NCBI RefSeq assembly: GCF_002860405.1
Contig: NZ_NMWV01000001.1
Coordinates: forward strand, 48,366 to 112,365
DNA length: 64,000 bases
Source: Bifidobacterium imperatoris
GTDB lineage: Bacteria; Actinomycetota; Actinomycetes; Actinomycetales; Bifidobacteriaceae
Direction of reading: 5' to 3'
Within the stretch, counting starts at the first letter, position 1. The number at the start of each line of letters is the position of its first letter. Below the pieces are notes generated by a model. It was not told where the DNA came from. It made no database searches and worked only from the letters and a program-made list of their open reading frames with translations. Shown here piece by piece: positions 8,792-18,726 of this stretch. A program made the translations under genes and the position numbers.

Positions 8792-9529
8792 TCAGTCCGT
8801 GGTCTTCGGTGCTTCGCCAACTTGCGGAGCACCATTGATATCGCGGTGGATGTTCTGCATCTGCACTTCGATGTTCTGCAGGCTGCGTGAACAATCCAGC
8901 AGCGTCTGTGAATGTTCGCTGAGCTTCGCGTCCGGCAGATCGGTTTTGTACCTGAGCGCATGCTCGAGTGAAGCCCAGTAATCCATAGCGATGGTGCGGA
9001 ACTGCACTTCGACTGGCGTGTAATGCGCGCCCGAAGATAGGAACACCGGCACTGCGTAGATCACATGCAGTGAACGGTAGCCATTCTGTTTCGGATTCTT
9101 GATGTAATCCTTCACGCGCAGCACCTGAATATCCGACTGGGAAGACAGATAATTCGACACAGAATACACATCGTCACGATAGTTGCAGATTACTCGGATG
9201 CCTGCCACGTCGAAGAGATTGTCTTTGATGGAATTCACGGAAATGGGCAGACCTTTGCGCTCGAGTTTACCGATGATGGAATTCAACGATTTCAAGCGGC
9301 GCTCCATGTGATGAATCGGGTCGTGGCTGAATCGCACCTGGAACTCATCGTCGAGAATTTCCAGTTTGGTGCTGATCTCATACATCGCACCCTCATACAC
9401 CTGCATCTGATCGATGAATTCGGTGATCTCATCAGCGTTGAAGTTGCCCTCCGGCAGATCGATCATCTTCAGACGGGCTTTGAGATCGGCGGTATTGAGT
9501 CGGTTATGTCGGTCAAGTATCACGCCCAT
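8792..9529 (-). CDS. Small alarmone synthetase (RelQ/YjbM-like)
   Basis: A 245-residue stand-alone (p)ppGpp synthetase, transferring pyrophosphate from ATP to GDP or GTP in the cytoplasm. The RelA/SpoT synthetase motifs are present: FDVAGIRVICNYRDDVYSVS, IKNPKQNGYRSLHVIY and VEVQFRTIAMDYWASLEHAL. There is no hydrolase (HD), TGS or ACT domain, so it is a small synthetase rather than a full Rel. An upstream ATG at 9592 would add 21 residues that do not look like the family; no start has a good ribosome binding site. It would tune growth rate under stress independently of ribosome-bound Rel (family knowledge). Confidence 0.9.
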   Translation of the reverse strand: MGVILDRHNRLNTADLKARLKMIDLPEGNFNADEITEFIDQMQVYEGAMYEISTKLEILDDEFQVRFSHDPIHHMERRLKSLNSIIGKLERKGLPISVNSIKDNLFDVAGIRVICNYRDDVYSVSNYLSSQSDIQVLRVKDYIKNPKQNGYRSLHVIYAVPVFLSSGAHYTPVEVQFRTIAMDYWASLEHALRYKTDLPDAKLSEHSQTLLDCSRSLQNIEVQMQNIHRDINGAPQVGEAPKTTD

Positions 9530-9666
9530 TAATATACCCGGCTTGTTTCCCTGAAACTGAGTGAAGACGGGGAATCTTCTAAAATGCTTCATCGTTTCGT
9601 GCTTGTCGGTAGCTTTACCGGTGCGACGCGCCCCATGACGAACCCGGCCGTTAGAATCTAGAACTT

Positions 9667-11121
9667 ATGAATGAAGACATGATGACCGAGGCGGAGCGTG
9701 CCTCGATTGAAGCCAGCGGGGCTGAAACCGCAGCAGGGGAGCGAGGCAAAGGCGTATTCCACATTCATACGCTGGGATGCCAGATGAATGTGCACGATTC
9801 CGAACGCATCGCCGGCGTATTGAAAGCGGATGGTTATGTGCCGGCCACACAGGAGCAGATTGACTCCCATGATTTCGATGTGATTGTGCTCAACACCTGT
9901 GCTGTGCGTGAAAACGCTGCCGAGCGCATGTATGGCACGATTGGCTTGTTCAACCGTATTAAGATGCAGCGTCCGAACCTGCAGATTGCGGTAGGTGGTT
10001 GCATGGCTCAGCTTGACCGTGAACGTATCGCCAAGAAGAAGCCGTGGGTTGCTGCCGTATTTGGTACCAAGAACATCGAGGATTTGCCGAAGCTCCTCGA
10101 TCAGAATCGCGTTACCGACAAGCCTCAGGTGAGAGTCACCGACCAGTTACAGGAATTCCCGAGCCAGCTGCCGGCTGCACGCGCATCTCGAGTGAGCTCG
10201 TGGGTGGCGATTTCCGTGGGCTGCAACAACACCTGCACGTTCTGCATTGTGCCTACCACGCGAGGCAAGGAGAAGGATCGCAGGCCGGGCGATGTGCTGG
10301 CGGAGATTCGCAAGTGCGTGGCTGATGGAGCCAAGGAGGTGACGCTGCTTGGTCAGAACGTGAACTCCTATGGTTACGGTATTGGCGACCGATACGCGTT
10401 CAGCAAGCTGCTGCGCGCCTGTGGCGAGATTGAGGGATTGGAACGTGTGCGATTCACGTCACCGCATCCGGCCGCGTTCACTGATGATGTGATTGCTGCA
10501 ATGGCTGAGACGCCGAACATCATGCATCAGTTGCATTTCCCGTTGCAATCCGGTTCCGATCGGATTTTGCGCGCCATGCGCCGCTCCTATCGTTCCGCCA
10601 AATTCCTAGATATTCTGGGACGTATTCGCGAAGCTATGCCGGATGCGCAGATTTCCACCGATATCATCGTTGGCTTCCCCGGCGAGACGGAAGAGGATTT
10701 CCAAGCTACGTTGGATGTGGTGCGTAAAGCGCGATTCTCCACCGCGTTCATGTTCATCTACTCGCCGCGCCCCGGCACTCCGGCTGCCTCAATGGAGCAG
10801 ATTCCGCGTGACGTGGTACAGGAGCGTTTCGACCGACTGGTGGCTCTGCAGGAAGAGATTACGCAGGAGAACATGGAAAGCTTCGTAGGTCGTGACGTTG
10901 AGGTGATGATTACCGGCAAACTTGGCAAGAAGGATTCCGATACACATCGCGTGTCCGGCCGTGAGAAGACCGGCGTTCTGGTACATATCGGTGTGCCGGA
11001 AGGTCAGCCGGTGCCAGAGGTTGGTGACTTCGTGACCGTAACCGTAACACACGCCGGCCGCCACAACCTGCTCGCCGACCCTGACCTCGCCGCCGGCCAA
11101 ACCTATTCCGTCCGTCACTGA
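9667..11121 (+). CDS. miaB: tRNA-2-methylthio-N6-dimethylallyladenosine synthase
   Basis: A 484-residue radical-SAM methylthiotransferase that converts i6A37 to ms2i6A37 in tRNAs. In order: a UPF0004 domain with three Cys for the auxiliary cluster ([30 protein letters not shown]), the radical-SAM domain with CNNTCTFC (Cys at about residues 186, 190 and 193), and a C-terminal TRAM domain (about 415-478). About 40 extra acidic or Ala-rich residues precede the first domain. miaA, which makes the substrate i6A, starts 11 bases after the stop, so the two act in one pathway and one operon. Confidence 0.96.
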   Translation: MNEDMMTEAERASIEASGAETAAGERGKGVFHIHTLGCQMNVHDSERIAGVLKADGYVPATQEQIDSHDFDVIVLNTCAVRENAAERMYGTIGLFNRIKMQRPNLQIAVGGCMAQLDRERIAKKKPWVAAVFGTKNIEDLPKLLDQNRVTDKPQVRVTDQLQEFPSQLPAARASRVSSWVAISVGCNNTCTFCIVPTTRGKEKDRRPGDVLAEIRKCVADGAKEVTLLGQNVNSYGYGIGDRYAFSKLLRACGEIEGLERVRFTSPHPAAFTDDVIAAMAETPNIMHQLHFPLQSGSDRILRAMRRSYRSAKFLDILGRIREAMPDAQISTDIIVGFPGETEEDFQATLDVVRKARFSTAFMFIYSPRPGTPAASMEQIPRDVVQERFDRLVALQEEITQENMESFVGRDVEVMITGKLGKKDSDTHRVSGREKTGVLVHIGVPEGQPVPEVGDFVTVTVTHAGRHNLLADPDLAAGQTYSVRH

Positions 11122-11132
11122 AGGAAGTACTC

Positions 11133-12119
11133 ATGGATCAACGAGTGGTATCCATCGTCGGCCCAACCGCATCCGGCAAAACCGGCCTCGGCATCGCCAT
11201 CGCCAAGCGTCTGGCGGAACAGGGAGAGCGAGCTGAAATCGTCAACGCCGATGCCTACCAGATGTATCGCGGCATGGATATCGGCACCGCGAAGCCGACT
11301 GCCGAAGAGCAGGCCGCCGTACCGCATCATTTGATTGACATCATCGATCCGGAAGAATCGATGAGTGTGGCCCGCTTCCAAGAACTGGCTCGTAAGACGA
11401 TCGCCGATTTGCAGTCCCGCGGCATTCGGCCGATTTTGGTAGGCGGCTCAGGACTGTATGCTCGTGCAGCCATCGACGACATTTCCTTCCCTGGCACAGA
11501 CCCTGATATTCGTAGGAAATATGAGGAGCGGGAGAAGACTGAAGGTGCAGGTGCGCTTTTCGAGGAACTTAAAGCCAAGGATCCTGCAGCCGCTGCTCGC
11601 ATGGATCCGCATAACCCTCGCCGTACCATCCGCGCATTGGAGGTTATTGAGCTTACCGGTCGCCCGTATTCGGCCAGCCTGCCGCGCTATCGGTATGTGA
11701 TTCCCTCAGTGCAGATCGGTTTGGATTTGAGCCGTGAGGATTTGGACCGGCGCATCGATGTGCGCACCAAGCAGATGATGACCAACGGTTTCGTTGAAGA
11801 AGTGGAACGTCTGCGCCCGCGTCTCGGTGCCACAGCCGTGCGCGCACTCGGCTACCAGCAGATTATTGACTTGCTGGACGGCATCTGGGATGAATACGAT
11901 GCGTTCGCCGATATCGCGCAGAAAACCAAGCGTCTTGCCCGCAAACAGATGGGCTGGTTCGGCCGTGATCCGCGCATCCATTGGCTACAAGCATTGAATC
12001 CGAAACTAGTGGACAATGCGATGGCCATTATCGCGCATGCGGATGCCGGTGACTACGATCCCATTGACGCCCAAGCCGACGCATACGTTCAACATCATCT
12101 CGGCGACATCGCCGCATAA
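11133..12119 (+). CDS. miaA: tRNA dimethylallyltransferase
   Basis: A 328-residue enzyme that adds a dimethylallyl group to N6 of A37 in tRNAs reading U-starting codons. The P-loop [11 protein letters not shown] is at residues 9-19, the [17 protein letters not shown] motif follows, and HHLIDI and the catalytic-core [12 protein letters not shown] are present. GAAGGAAG sits just before the ATG at 11133. It is co-transcribed with miaB. A convergent Fic-family gene ends directly after the stop with no intergenic space, so antisense overlap of the two 3' ends is expected. Confidence 0.96.
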   Translation: MDQRVVSIVGPTASGKTGLGIAIAKRLAEQGERAEIVNADAYQMYRGMDIGTAKPTAEEQAAVPHHLIDIIDPEESMSVARFQELARKTIADLQSRGIRPILVGGSGLYARAAIDDISFPGTDPDIRRKYEEREKTEGAGALFEELKAKDPAAAARMDPHNPRRTIRALEVIELTGRPYSASLPRYRYVIPSVQIGLDLSREDLDRRIDVRTKQMMTNGFVEEVERLRPRLGATAVRALGYQQIIDLLDGIWDEYDAFADIAQKTKRLARKQMGWFGRDPRIHWLQALNPKLVDNAMAIIAHADAGDYDPIDAQADAYVQHHLGDIAA

Positions 12120-12929
12120 TCAGTGTGCAGGGCCCTGATCCCAGCCGGCAATCAGGAACACGCGCGTCGGATTAGCCGGGCGCAACATGGCTTCGAACAT
12201 ACGCTCGAACGCGGCAATATCCCCGCGATACGCCGTGTGCTTGGCCGTGCGATACGCTTCGCGCGTCACCAAACCCCAATCCAAATCCCAACCGGCATCA
12301 TGCGCGAGGCGGGAACCGAACATGCGCAGCACCATCGCATTGCCGCCACGGAACGGATGCAAATAGCCGAGCTCATCATAAATCGTGGCGAACTTGTGGA
12401 TGAATACATCTCTATCCAGTGCATGCAGATTACGGTTCTCCGCCAGCTCCATCGCAATGTTATGCGCGCCGGTTTCAATCAAACCTGCCGGGAAGAACGC
12501 CTCCGGATTATTCGCGCGCGCACGGTCATTAGTCACCTCGCGCGTGGTATTGGACGTGCGCAGTTTGCCGGCATCATCAAACACGCCTTCAAATAGGCCC
12601 CGATGAATAGCCACTAATTCATCCAAATCGCCAGAAGGATTCCAACGGCGTTCAGCCAACAATACCGTGCGCGCGAATACTGCGTCCGCACGGTTTGCAG
12701 CATGATCATCCAAGGAACCATCCGAAAGCCGGTTTTCACCAGTCGGACCGACTGCGTTGATACGCATGGTGGTTTGCTCATCGGCCACGTCGATGAGATG
12801 GCTCACATCCTGGGTGCCTTGCTCGTAAGCTGCCGCGGCTCGCATCGTTGCTTCGCCCGGCGTCATGGCTTCCAGTGCGCAGTTCTTGAGTGCAAATGCG
12901 ACTGCGCTCGCACGCTCTGCGGGTGTCAT
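12120..12929 (-). CDS. Fic-family protein with degenerate motif and N-terminal VbhA-like segment
   Basis: A 269-residue Fic/Fido-fold protein. Canonical Fic AMP-transferases carry HPFx(D/E)GNGRxxR; here the loop reads HPFRGGNAMVLR, keeping the catalytic His, Phe, Asn and last Arg but replacing the metal-binding Asp/Glu by Gly and the first Arg by Met. Residues 1-45 (FALKNCALEAMTPGEA then YEQGTQDVSHLID) resemble the VbhA-type antitoxin fold, but the inhibitory (S/T)xxxE(G/N) motif would read NCALEA. Start is the ATG at 12929; 12938 is possible. It diverges from ftsK and abuts miaA tail to tail. Activity may be reduced, altered or lost; the substrate is unknown. Confidence 0.85.
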   Translation of the reverse strand: MTPAERASAVAFALKNCALEAMTPGEATMRAAAAYEQGTQDVSHLIDVADEQTTMRINAVGPTGENRLSDGSLDDHAANRADAVFARTVLLAERRWNPSGDLDELVAIHRGLFEGVFDDAGKLRTSNTTREVTNDRARANNPEAFFPAGLIETGAHNIAMELAENRNLHALDRDVFIHKFATIYDELGYLHPFRGGNAMVLRMFGSRLAHDAGWDLDWGLVTREAYRTAKHTAYRGDIAAFERMFEAMLRPANPTRVFLIAGWDQGPAH

Positions 12930-13001
12930 GCAACCCATGATAAGCCATGAATCGTGTCTGGAGTGGTCATGAGACCCCATACATGTAGAATCAAACGCGA
13001 T

Positions 13002-15923
13002 ATGGCACGTACAGCATCTTCAAACAGCAATAGATCACGCAAGTCCAAAAGCGGCGATGATGGATTCACGCATGATGGCGAGACCAAAGTCCAGCCGGAA
13101 ATCGATCTTGAACCTGAGCCGCTATGGCAAAAGGTTCTGCTTGCTATTCCGCGCGCATTCGGTTCCGGTGTGCGCGCTGTTACTGGCGTAGGCGAATATG
13201 ATCCTGCGTATAGACGTGATGGTCTGTGTTTCCTGCTGCTGATACTCGCAATCCTGTTTTGCGCATCCGAATGGTTCCGCGTGAATGGGCCGTTCGGGCA
13301 ACTCCTGCATGCACTAGCCTCCGGTGTGCTTGGCATAATGAGCGTCGTACTGCCTGTGCTGCTCGCCGCCGTGGCCTTCCGGTTGATGCGTAACTCTGGC
13401 CGTGGCTCCAGCAATCCGCGTGTCATCACCGGTTGGGTGCTGCTGATGTGGTCGATTTGCTCGATCATCGATGTAGCGGTTGCCTCCAGTCACACCACGT
13501 TCGATATCACTGTGCTGCAATCGGCTGGCGGATTGTTTGGATTCTTCTTGGGCTCTCCGCTGGCTTGGGGACTTTCTGCCGCCTTTGCCATTGTGGTGTT
13601 CGTAGTATTCGGCCTGTTTGCCTTGATGATGATTACCGGCACGCACGTTACGGATTTGCCTGAGGATGCACGCAAATTGATGGCGTTCATCCAGCGCAAG
13701 CCTTATACGCCTAAGGGCGAGGAATCGGATGATAGCAGCAGCCCGAGCGGTCAGTTCCCCAATGAGGTTCGGTTGGGAGATGCCACGCTCGCATTTGCTG
13801 ACGGTGTGCCTGCTCACGACGGCTCGGATGATGAGACCGACGATGAGGGGGAGGGCAGTGGCAAACTCAGCTGGTTCTCTCGTTTGTTCGGGCACAAGCC
13901 CAAGGATGAGGACGATAAGACACTTGACCGATATGCCGCTGACGATCCGTTCGACCGTGCGGCAAGTCAGCATGGTGCTACTGCGGAGACGCCGGTGGTG
14001 GATTCCGCGACAGGTGAGATTCTCGATGGCGCTGGGAACTCTGGTATGGGCGGGCGCACAATTGCCTCGTCCTCTTATGATGGTCGCCCGCATGTGGCGG
14101 GAAACGCTCCGTTCTCCGATGATGCGGCGCCGCGCGTTATCTCCGGTGGTGCGACTGTGGCTATGCCTTCAGACTCCGGCCCGGACGGTACTACGGTGAT
14201 GCCCTCGGGCAATGCTGCGAGCGATCCGTGGGCGCCGAGTGCTGCGGCTGCTGCCGGAGCAGCTGGGGCAGCAGCCGCAGGTGGGAATGCTACGGCACCA
14301 TACGCTGGTGCTGATGCGGATGGCAGCGGCGTAGGCCAGTCCGGTGCCGTTGCCGATGGTGACGCGTCTGCTGATGGTGATGATGAGATGACCCGTCCGT
14401 ATCAGCTGCCTGATTTGAACCTGTTGACCAAGGGACAGCCGCATGCGATGCGTACGCCTGCCAATGACCGTGTAATTCGTGCGCTGACTTCCACGTTCGA
14501 ACAGTTCAATGTGGATGCCAAGGTGGTGGGCTTCCTGCGTGGCCCGTCCGTAACCCAATATGAGGTGGAGCTCGGTCCGGGTGTCAAGGTGGAGAAAGTT
14601 ACCAACCTGCAGCGCAATATCGCGTATGCGGTGGCCAGCTCCGACGTGCGCATCCTTTCTCCTATCCCGGGCAAGTCCGCTATCGGTATCGAGATTCCGA
14701 ACGAGGACCGTGAAATCGTGCATTTGGGCGACGTGCTGCGTTCCGACAAGGCCGTGAACGATCCGAACCCAATGCTTTCCGGTATTGGCAAGGATGTGGA
14801 AGGCCATTTCGTCACCGCCGATCTGACCAAGATGCCGCATTTGCTGGTGGCTGGTGCCACCGGTTCCGGTAAGTCCAGTTTTATCAATTCGATGCTGACT
14901 TCCATCATCATGCGTGCCACACCTGAGCAGGTGCGTTTGATCATGGTCGACCCGAAGCGCGTGGAACTCTCCGCCTATGCCGGTATTCCGCACCTGTTGA
15001 CTCCCATCATCACCGATCCGAAGAAGGCTGCACAGGCCTTGGAATGGGTAGTCAAGGAGATGGACGCCCGCTACTCTGATCTGGAATACTTCGGATTCCG
15101 CCACGTCAAGGACTTCAACGAAGCCGTACGTGCTGGCAAGGTACATGCGCCGCTTGGTTCCAAGCGTAAAGTGGCCCCCTATCCGTACATCCTTGTGGTG
15201 GTGGACGAGATGGCTGATTTGATGATGGTCGCCAAGAATGATGTGGAAAGCTCCATCCAGCGCATCACCCAGCTGGCACGAGCTGCAGGTGTGCATCTGG
15301 TGCTCGCCACGCAGCGCCCGTCCGTGGACGTGGTGACCGGCCTCATTAAGGCTAATATTCCTTCCCGCCTGGCATTCGCTACATCGTCTGCCACCGATTC
15401 CCGAGTCATCTTGGATACGGTTGGTGCGGAAACCCTGATTGGTCAGGGTGATGCTCTCTTCCTGCCGATGGGTTCCGCCAAGCCGATTCGTGTGCAAGGC
15501 TCATGGGTTTCCGAATCCGAGATTCGCAAGGCTGTGGAATTCGTGCGTACACAGCGCAAACCGAAGTATCGCGAAGACATTGAGGAGATGGCCAAGGAAG
15601 CCGAGAAGAAGGGCGGCGCCGATATAGACGAGGAAATCGGCGACGATATGGACGTGCTGCTGCAGGCCGCTGAACTCGTGGTCACCTCGCAATTCGGTTC
15701 CACTTCCATGCTGCAGCGTAAGCTCCGCGTCGGTTTCGCCAAGGCTGGTCGACTCATGGATTTGCTGGAATCCCGCGGCGTGGTTGGACCATCGGAGGGT
15801 TCCAAGGCTCGTGAAGTGCTCGTGCAGCCTCAGGACCTGCCACAGGTCCTCGCCTTCATTCGTGGCGAAACCAACTCGCTCACTCCATCCGCTCCTGCCC
15901 AAGGTGAACTTGGCGGAGAGTAG
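13002..15923 (+). CDS. ftsK: DNA translocase FtsK/SpoIIIE
   Basis: A 973-residue septal DNA pump that clears chromosome ends through the closing septum and activates XerCD dimer resolution. Four membrane segments lie in about residues 60-240 (for example [18 protein letters not shown] and [20 protein letters not shown]). A long acidic and Ala/Gly-rich linker follows (about 240-480). The alpha/beta motor has Walker [11 protein letters not shown] (about 616) and Walker [13 protein letters not shown] (about 730). The C-terminal gamma winged helix ([20 protein letters not shown]) recognises KOPS sites. ATG at 13002 (MARTASSN) is preferred over the further upstream in-frame GTG/ATG codons. Confidence 0.95.
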   Translation: MARTASSNSNRSRKSKSGDDGFTHDGETKVQPEIDLEPEPLWQKVLLAIPRAFGSGVRAVTGVGEYDPAYRRDGLCFLLLILAILFCASEWFRVNGPFGQLLHALASGVLGIMSVVLPVLLAAVAFRLMRNSGRGSSNPRVITGWVLLMWSICSIIDVAVASSHTTFDITVLQSAGGLFGFFLGSPLAWGLSAAFAIVVFVVFGLFALMMITGTHVTDLPEDARKLMAFIQRKPYTPKGEESDDSSSPSGQFPNEVRLGDATLAFADGVPAHDGSDDETDDEGEGSGKLSWFSRLFGHKPKDEDDKTLDRYAADDPFDRAASQHGATAETPVVDSATGEILDGAGNSGMGGRTIASSSYDGRPHVAGNAPFSDDAAPRVISGGATVAMPSDSGPDGTTVMPSGNAASDPWAPSAAAAAGAAGAAAAGGNATAPYAGADADGSGVGQSGAVADGDASADGDDEMTRPYQLPDLNLLTKGQPHAMRTPANDRVIRALTSTFEQFNVDAKVVGFLRGPSVTQYEVELGPGVKVEKVTNLQRNIAYAVASSDVRILSPIPGKSAIGIEIPNEDREIVHLGDVLRSDKAVNDPNPMLSGIGKDVEGHFVTADLTKMPHLLVAGATGSGKSSFINSMLTSIIMRATPEQVRLIMVDPKRVELSAYAGIPHLLTPIITDPKKAAQALEWVVKEMDARYSDLEYFGFRHVKDFNEAVRAGKVHAPLGSKRKVAPYPYILVVVDEMADLMMVAKNDVESSIQRITQLARAAGVHLVLATQRPSVDVVTGLIKANIPSRLAFATSSATDSRVILDTVGAETLIGQGDALFLPMGSAKPIRVQGSWVSESEIRKAVEFVRTQRKPKYREDIEEMAKEAEKKGGADIDEEIGDDMDVLLQAAELVVTSQFGSTSMLQRKLRVGFAKAGRLMDLLESRGVVGPSEGSKAREVLVQPQDLPQVLAFIRGETNSLTPSAPAQGELGGE

Positions 15924-15980
15924 TCAAATCCCAGAGAATATTCAGCTGGTAGTCACTCAAGGTATAAGTGTAGGGGTAAC

Positions 15981-16658
15981 GTGAACAGTATGAGTAGTGA
16001 ATCAACGGAAAAGCAGGCTGAAGTGCAAGCCAAAGCCAAGGCATCGATTTTTGATGGTTGGAATGCGCCGCCGAACTTGGTCACGTATTCGCGCATCGTG
16101 CTAGTGGTTATCTTCCTTGTATTGGATGTTATGGCTGGCGAATGGGGAGCGGACAACACCACGTTGCGTTGGGTTGCGGCAGTGCTGTTCATCATCGCCG
16201 CATCCACCGATAAGATCGACGGCTGGATGGCCCGCAAATACAATCAGGTCACCGAAATGGGCAAGCTCATGGACCCGATTGCAGACAAGCTCCTGACCTG
16301 TGGCGCCATGATCGTATGCTCTGTATTCGGCGAGCTCGGCTGGTGGGTCACCATTCTGTTTCTGATTCGCGAGATTGGTATCACTGTGATGCGTTTCTTC
16401 GTGATGGAACGTCCGGGTGGCAAGGTTATTGCCGCCGCATGGCCCGGCAAACTCAAGACTGTATTCCAGTGTGTGGGTCTTTCCATGCTGCTGTTGCCGA
16501 TGTGGACGTTTGAGACAGGCGCTAGCACTCCGTTGTGGCTCACCGCCTATTATTTCCTGACCTACACCATCATTTACGTGGCGTTGGTTCTGTGCTTGTA
16601 TTCCGGTGGCGTGTACCTGTACAACACGTTCGTAGCGCCGAAAAAAGCTGAACAGTAA
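15981..16658 (+). CDS. pgsA: CDP-diacylglycerol-glycerol-3-phosphate 3-phosphatidyltransferase
   Basis: A 225-residue membrane enzyme that makes phosphatidylglycerophosphate, the first committed step to phosphatidylglycerol and cardiolipin. The CDP-alcohol phosphotransferase signature DGx2ARx8Gx3Dx3D is complete in DGWMARKYNQVTEMGKLMD then PIAD (from about residue 79). About five to six hydrophobic helices are visible. GTG at 15981 is chosen because GGGG lies 5 bases upstream; ATG at 15990 is possible. It lies between ftsK and cinA on the same strand, a common actinobacterial order. Confidence 0.93.
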   Translation: MNSMSSESTEKQAEVQAKAKASIFDGWNAPPNLVTYSRIVLVVIFLVLDVMAGEWGADNTTLRWVAAVLFIIAASTDKIDGWMARKYNQVTEMGKLMDPIADKLLTCGAMIVCSVFGELGWWVTILFLIREIGITVMRFFVMERPGGKVIAAAWPGKLKTVFQCVGLSMLLLPMWTFETGASTPLWLTAYYFLTYTIIYVALVLCLYSGGVYLYNTFVAPKKAEQ

Positions 16659-16811
16659 AGCGGTATTCAGCTTTGGCTTGGTAGACGAATGAGATGGGAT
16701 GCGGCATGGCTGCATCCCATTTTCATAGCAAGATGTTGCATAGAGGCAAGTCGCTCAAGTGCGTTGTTTGAGATGAATTGCCGGAAAGATCGCTTGAGAA
16801 GGGTTAAGGCA

Positions 16812-17378
16812 ATGTGCAATACTGCGAATTTGGATTCGAATCAGCTGCGCCAAGCTTGCGATGATGTGGCAGCGCGGATTTTGAAGATTTGCGAGGTGTC
16901 CAATGTGAAAATCGCCTGCGCAGAATCGCTGACCGGTGGTTTGCTTGCGGATGCTTTCGTGCGTATTCCCGGTGCTTCGAACGTGTTCCTTGGGTCTGCG
17001 GTTACGTATGACATTAAAGCCAAAGCATCGGTGTTGGGCGTTGACCGTGACTTGCTGGAGCGCGAGGGTGCCGTGCATCCCGAAGTTGCGCGGCAGATGG
17101 CGGCGGCAACGGCGCAGCTGTATGATCAGTCGGAGTATTGCAGGCGAGTCATCGGCCTTTCCACCACGGGCGTGGCAGGACCCGGGCCAGATGGCGATAA
17201 GCCAGCAGGATTGGTGTATATCGGGTTCTGTATTCCAGCCGGGCTGTCCGCAGCGAGAGCGGCCGGTGTGGAGCCGCGAATCGAAGCCGTGGAATTGCGA
17301 CTATCTGGCACTCGCGAAGAAGTCCGTGAGCAGACGATATTGAATGTGCTGCAACACCTCAGCACGCTGCTACTGTAA
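16812..17378 (+). CDS. cinA: CinA C-terminal-domain protein (nicotinamide-nucleotide amidase)
   Basis: A 188-residue stand-alone CinA C-terminal (PncC) domain, which deamidates nicotinamide mononucleotide to nicotinic acid mononucleotide in pyridine nucleotide salvage. Motifs: [20 protein letters not shown] with the catalytic Ser, [17 protein letters not shown] and [20 protein letters not shown]. The N-terminal COG1058 domain found in long CinA is absent. ATG at 16812 has AAGG close upstream; in-frame ATG at 16773 would add 13 residues. The pgsA-cinA-clgR order is widely conserved in actinobacteria, which supports the call. Confidence 0.92.
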   Translation: MCNTANLDSNQLRQACDDVAARILKICEVSNVKIACAESLTGGLLADAFVRIPGASNVFLGSAVTYDIKAKASVLGVDRDLLEREGAVHPEVARQMAAATAQLYDQSEYCRRVIGLSTTGVAGPGPDGDKPAGLVYIGFCIPAGLSAARAAGVEPRIEAVELRLSGTREEVREQTILNVLQHLSTLLL

Positions 17379-17491
17379 CCGCCTCAGCCAAACTTGAGTC
17401 TATTCACAGCAACTTTTCAGGAATAAAAACAGGGGTAAGCGGTGTTGAACCTTATGGAAACACTGAACAGGCCTGGAAGGGGGCTAAGGCG

Positions 17492-18001
17492 ATGGAAACG
17501 ATGACGCGAGCAGATGAACAGATGGATGTTGCCGTCAAGAACCCGATGAAAGTACAGCCGGGAGTTGCCCGTATGCGTGAATTGACGCCGGCCCAGCGCC
17601 GTGCGGTGATGTTTGCGCAGCAGCAGGTGCTCAAGGCTCAGGCTGCGAAGAAAGCCAAAGATGAGCGTACGGCGGCTCGTATGCGCATGTGGCAGGAGGA
17701 AGAGGCCGGTACCAAGGCGCATGCTGCCGTAAAGAGTGTGGCGGCCGAATCTGAGACCCATGATGTGTCTTTGCGTGAGGCCATTGGTCATGTGTTGCGC
17801 GAACTGCGCACCCGTGACCGTCGTACGTTGCGTGAGGTGTCTGAGAAGGCCGGAGTCTCTTTGGGATATCTTTCCGAGGTCGAGCGCGGGCAGAAGGAAG
17901 CCAGCTCGGAATTGCTGAGTTCGATTGCTGATTCTCTCGGCGTAAGCACTGCGCAGATGTTGCGTATGGTGGCCGATTATCTGGATTCGGTCAATGAGTA
18001 A
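17492..18001 (+). CDS. clgR: ClgR-type HTH regulator of Clp protease genes
   Basis: A 169-residue XRE-type regulator. The DNA-binding domain occupies about residues 90-155 ([40 protein letters not shown]). The long basic Ala/Arg/Lys-rich N-terminal extension (about 85 residues) goes beyond the basic HTH fold. ClgR controls clp protease operons in actinobacteria, including the clpP operon in Bifidobacterium breve (established). AAGG lies six bases before the ATG. Upstream of it are 113 bases with no obvious gene. Its position before DUF3046-recA-recX links proteolysis and DNA-damage control. Confidence 0.92.
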   Translation: METMTRADEQMDVAVKNPMKVQPGVARMRELTPAQRRAVMFAQQQVLKAQAAKKAKDERTAARMRMWQEEEAGTKAHAAVKSVAAESETHDVSLREAIGHVLRELRTRDRRTLREVSEKAGVSLGYLSEVERGQKEASSELLSSIADSLGVSTAQMLRMVADYLDSVNE

Positions 18002-18040
18002 GTGATGACATGTGTCTGATGCGGCGATGGTTGTTGCGAT

Positions 18041-18082
18041 GAATGGGCTTGTGATGCTGTGCGTCACAAGCCCATTCGTTTT
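18041..18082 (+). terminator. Terminator after clgR
   Basis: Perfect 14-bp stem, GAATGGGCTTGTGA (18041-18054) with TCACAAGCCCATTC (18064-18077), then GTTTTA. Confidence 0.9.
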
Positions 18083-18191
18083 ATGGGGTGGAATTGCGGA
18101 GCTTTGCAGATTGCTGAGGAATCATGACAATAGGTTTTGGCTGCAAGGCGCGTGTGGCTAAGTGTTGCAGGGTGGTGGCACACTGGCGGGT

Positions 18192-18425
18192 ATGCGCGAA
18201 CGTGAATTTTGGGAACTTCTTGAGGAAGTATTTGGCCGTAGTTATGGACGGTCGCTTGCTAGAGACCAGCGAATGCCGAAATTGGCGAACATGACTGTGT
18301 TGGAAGCGCTGGATGCGGGTGAAGAACCTCGCGTGGTTTGGAATGTACTGTGTGATCAAATGGAGGTGCCGGATTCCAAACGTTGGGGCCGAGACCATAA
18401 TGCTCCGCCTCTGCCGGCAGCCTAA
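18192..18425 (+). CDS. DUF3046 family small protein
   Basis: A 77-residue protein of the actinobacterial DUF3046 family, recognised by MREREFWELLEEVFGRSYGR and the Trp/Asp-rich continuation (ARDQRMPKLANMTVLEALDA, VVWNVLCDQMEVPDSKRWG). GGCGGG directly precedes the ATG at 18192. Members almost always sit just upstream of recA, as here, but no biochemical function is known. It has its own short upstream region after the clgR terminator. Confidence 0.88.
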   Translation: MREREFWELLEEVFGRSYGRSLARDQRMPKLANMTVLEALDAGEEPRVVWNVLCDQMEVPDSKRWGRDHNAPPLPAA

Positions 18426-18491
18426 AATGCTAGGCGACGCGCCCGAACATAGTTGTGACAGCAGGGTTTTCGACTATTCAAATCACTAGTT

Positions 18492-18505
18492 CGAACAAAT
18501 GTTCG
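18492..18505. promoter_or_regulatory. SOS box (LexA operator) of recA
   Basis: CGAAC-AAAT-GTTCG is a perfect match to the actinobacterial/Gram-positive LexA consensus CGAACNNNNGTTCG. It lies 222 bases before the recA start, next to a -10-like TATAGT (18516-18521). It implies LexA-controlled, damage-inducible recA from a promoter with a long leader. Confidence 0.9.
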
Positions 18506-18520
18506 TGTGTTGGTCTATAG

Positions 18521-18529
18521 TTATCCACA
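18521..18529 (+). promoter_or_regulatory. Consensus DnaA box at the recA promoter
   Basis: TTATCCACA is an exact DnaA 9-mer overlapping the presumed transcription start region just downstream of the SOS box. Single boxes occur by chance, but the position invites the idea that DnaA modulates recA transcription (inference). Confidence 0.45.
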
Positions 18530-18598
18530 GTGAGATAAATGCGTAGCCGTATACACAATCTGTCTGCGACTGGCGCAAAGGCTTATGGCAGTAGTGCT

Positions 18599-18645
18599 GA
18601 GCTGCTGTTGCATGAAAGATGCAAGAAGCTCGGACCACATAGGTC
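18599..18645 (+). promoter_or_regulatory. Structured 5' leader of recA
   Basis: The 18426-18726 region has no gene. Inside the roughly 200-nt leader, GAGCT...AGCTC (18599-18603 with 18627-18631) encloses TTGCAT-GAAAG-ATGCAA (18608-18624), giving a two-part hairpin with a small internal loop. A second small hairpin, GACC-ACATA-GGTC, spans 18633-18645. No T-run follows, so it is not a terminator; it may affect mRNA stability or translation. Confidence 0.45.
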
Positions 18646-18726
18646 GTTTGCGCTTGCCGTATGCTGATGCTTTTGCGTACGGTGGAAAGCAATCGACCGC
18701 AACAGGACTTCAATAAGGAGAAGATC

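Noticed and set aside
13002..15923. FtsK/SpoIIIE-type translocase as part of a conjugative element
   Set aside because: It has the four-helix N-terminus and gamma domain of the chromosomal FtsK and sits in a housekeeping neighbourhood.
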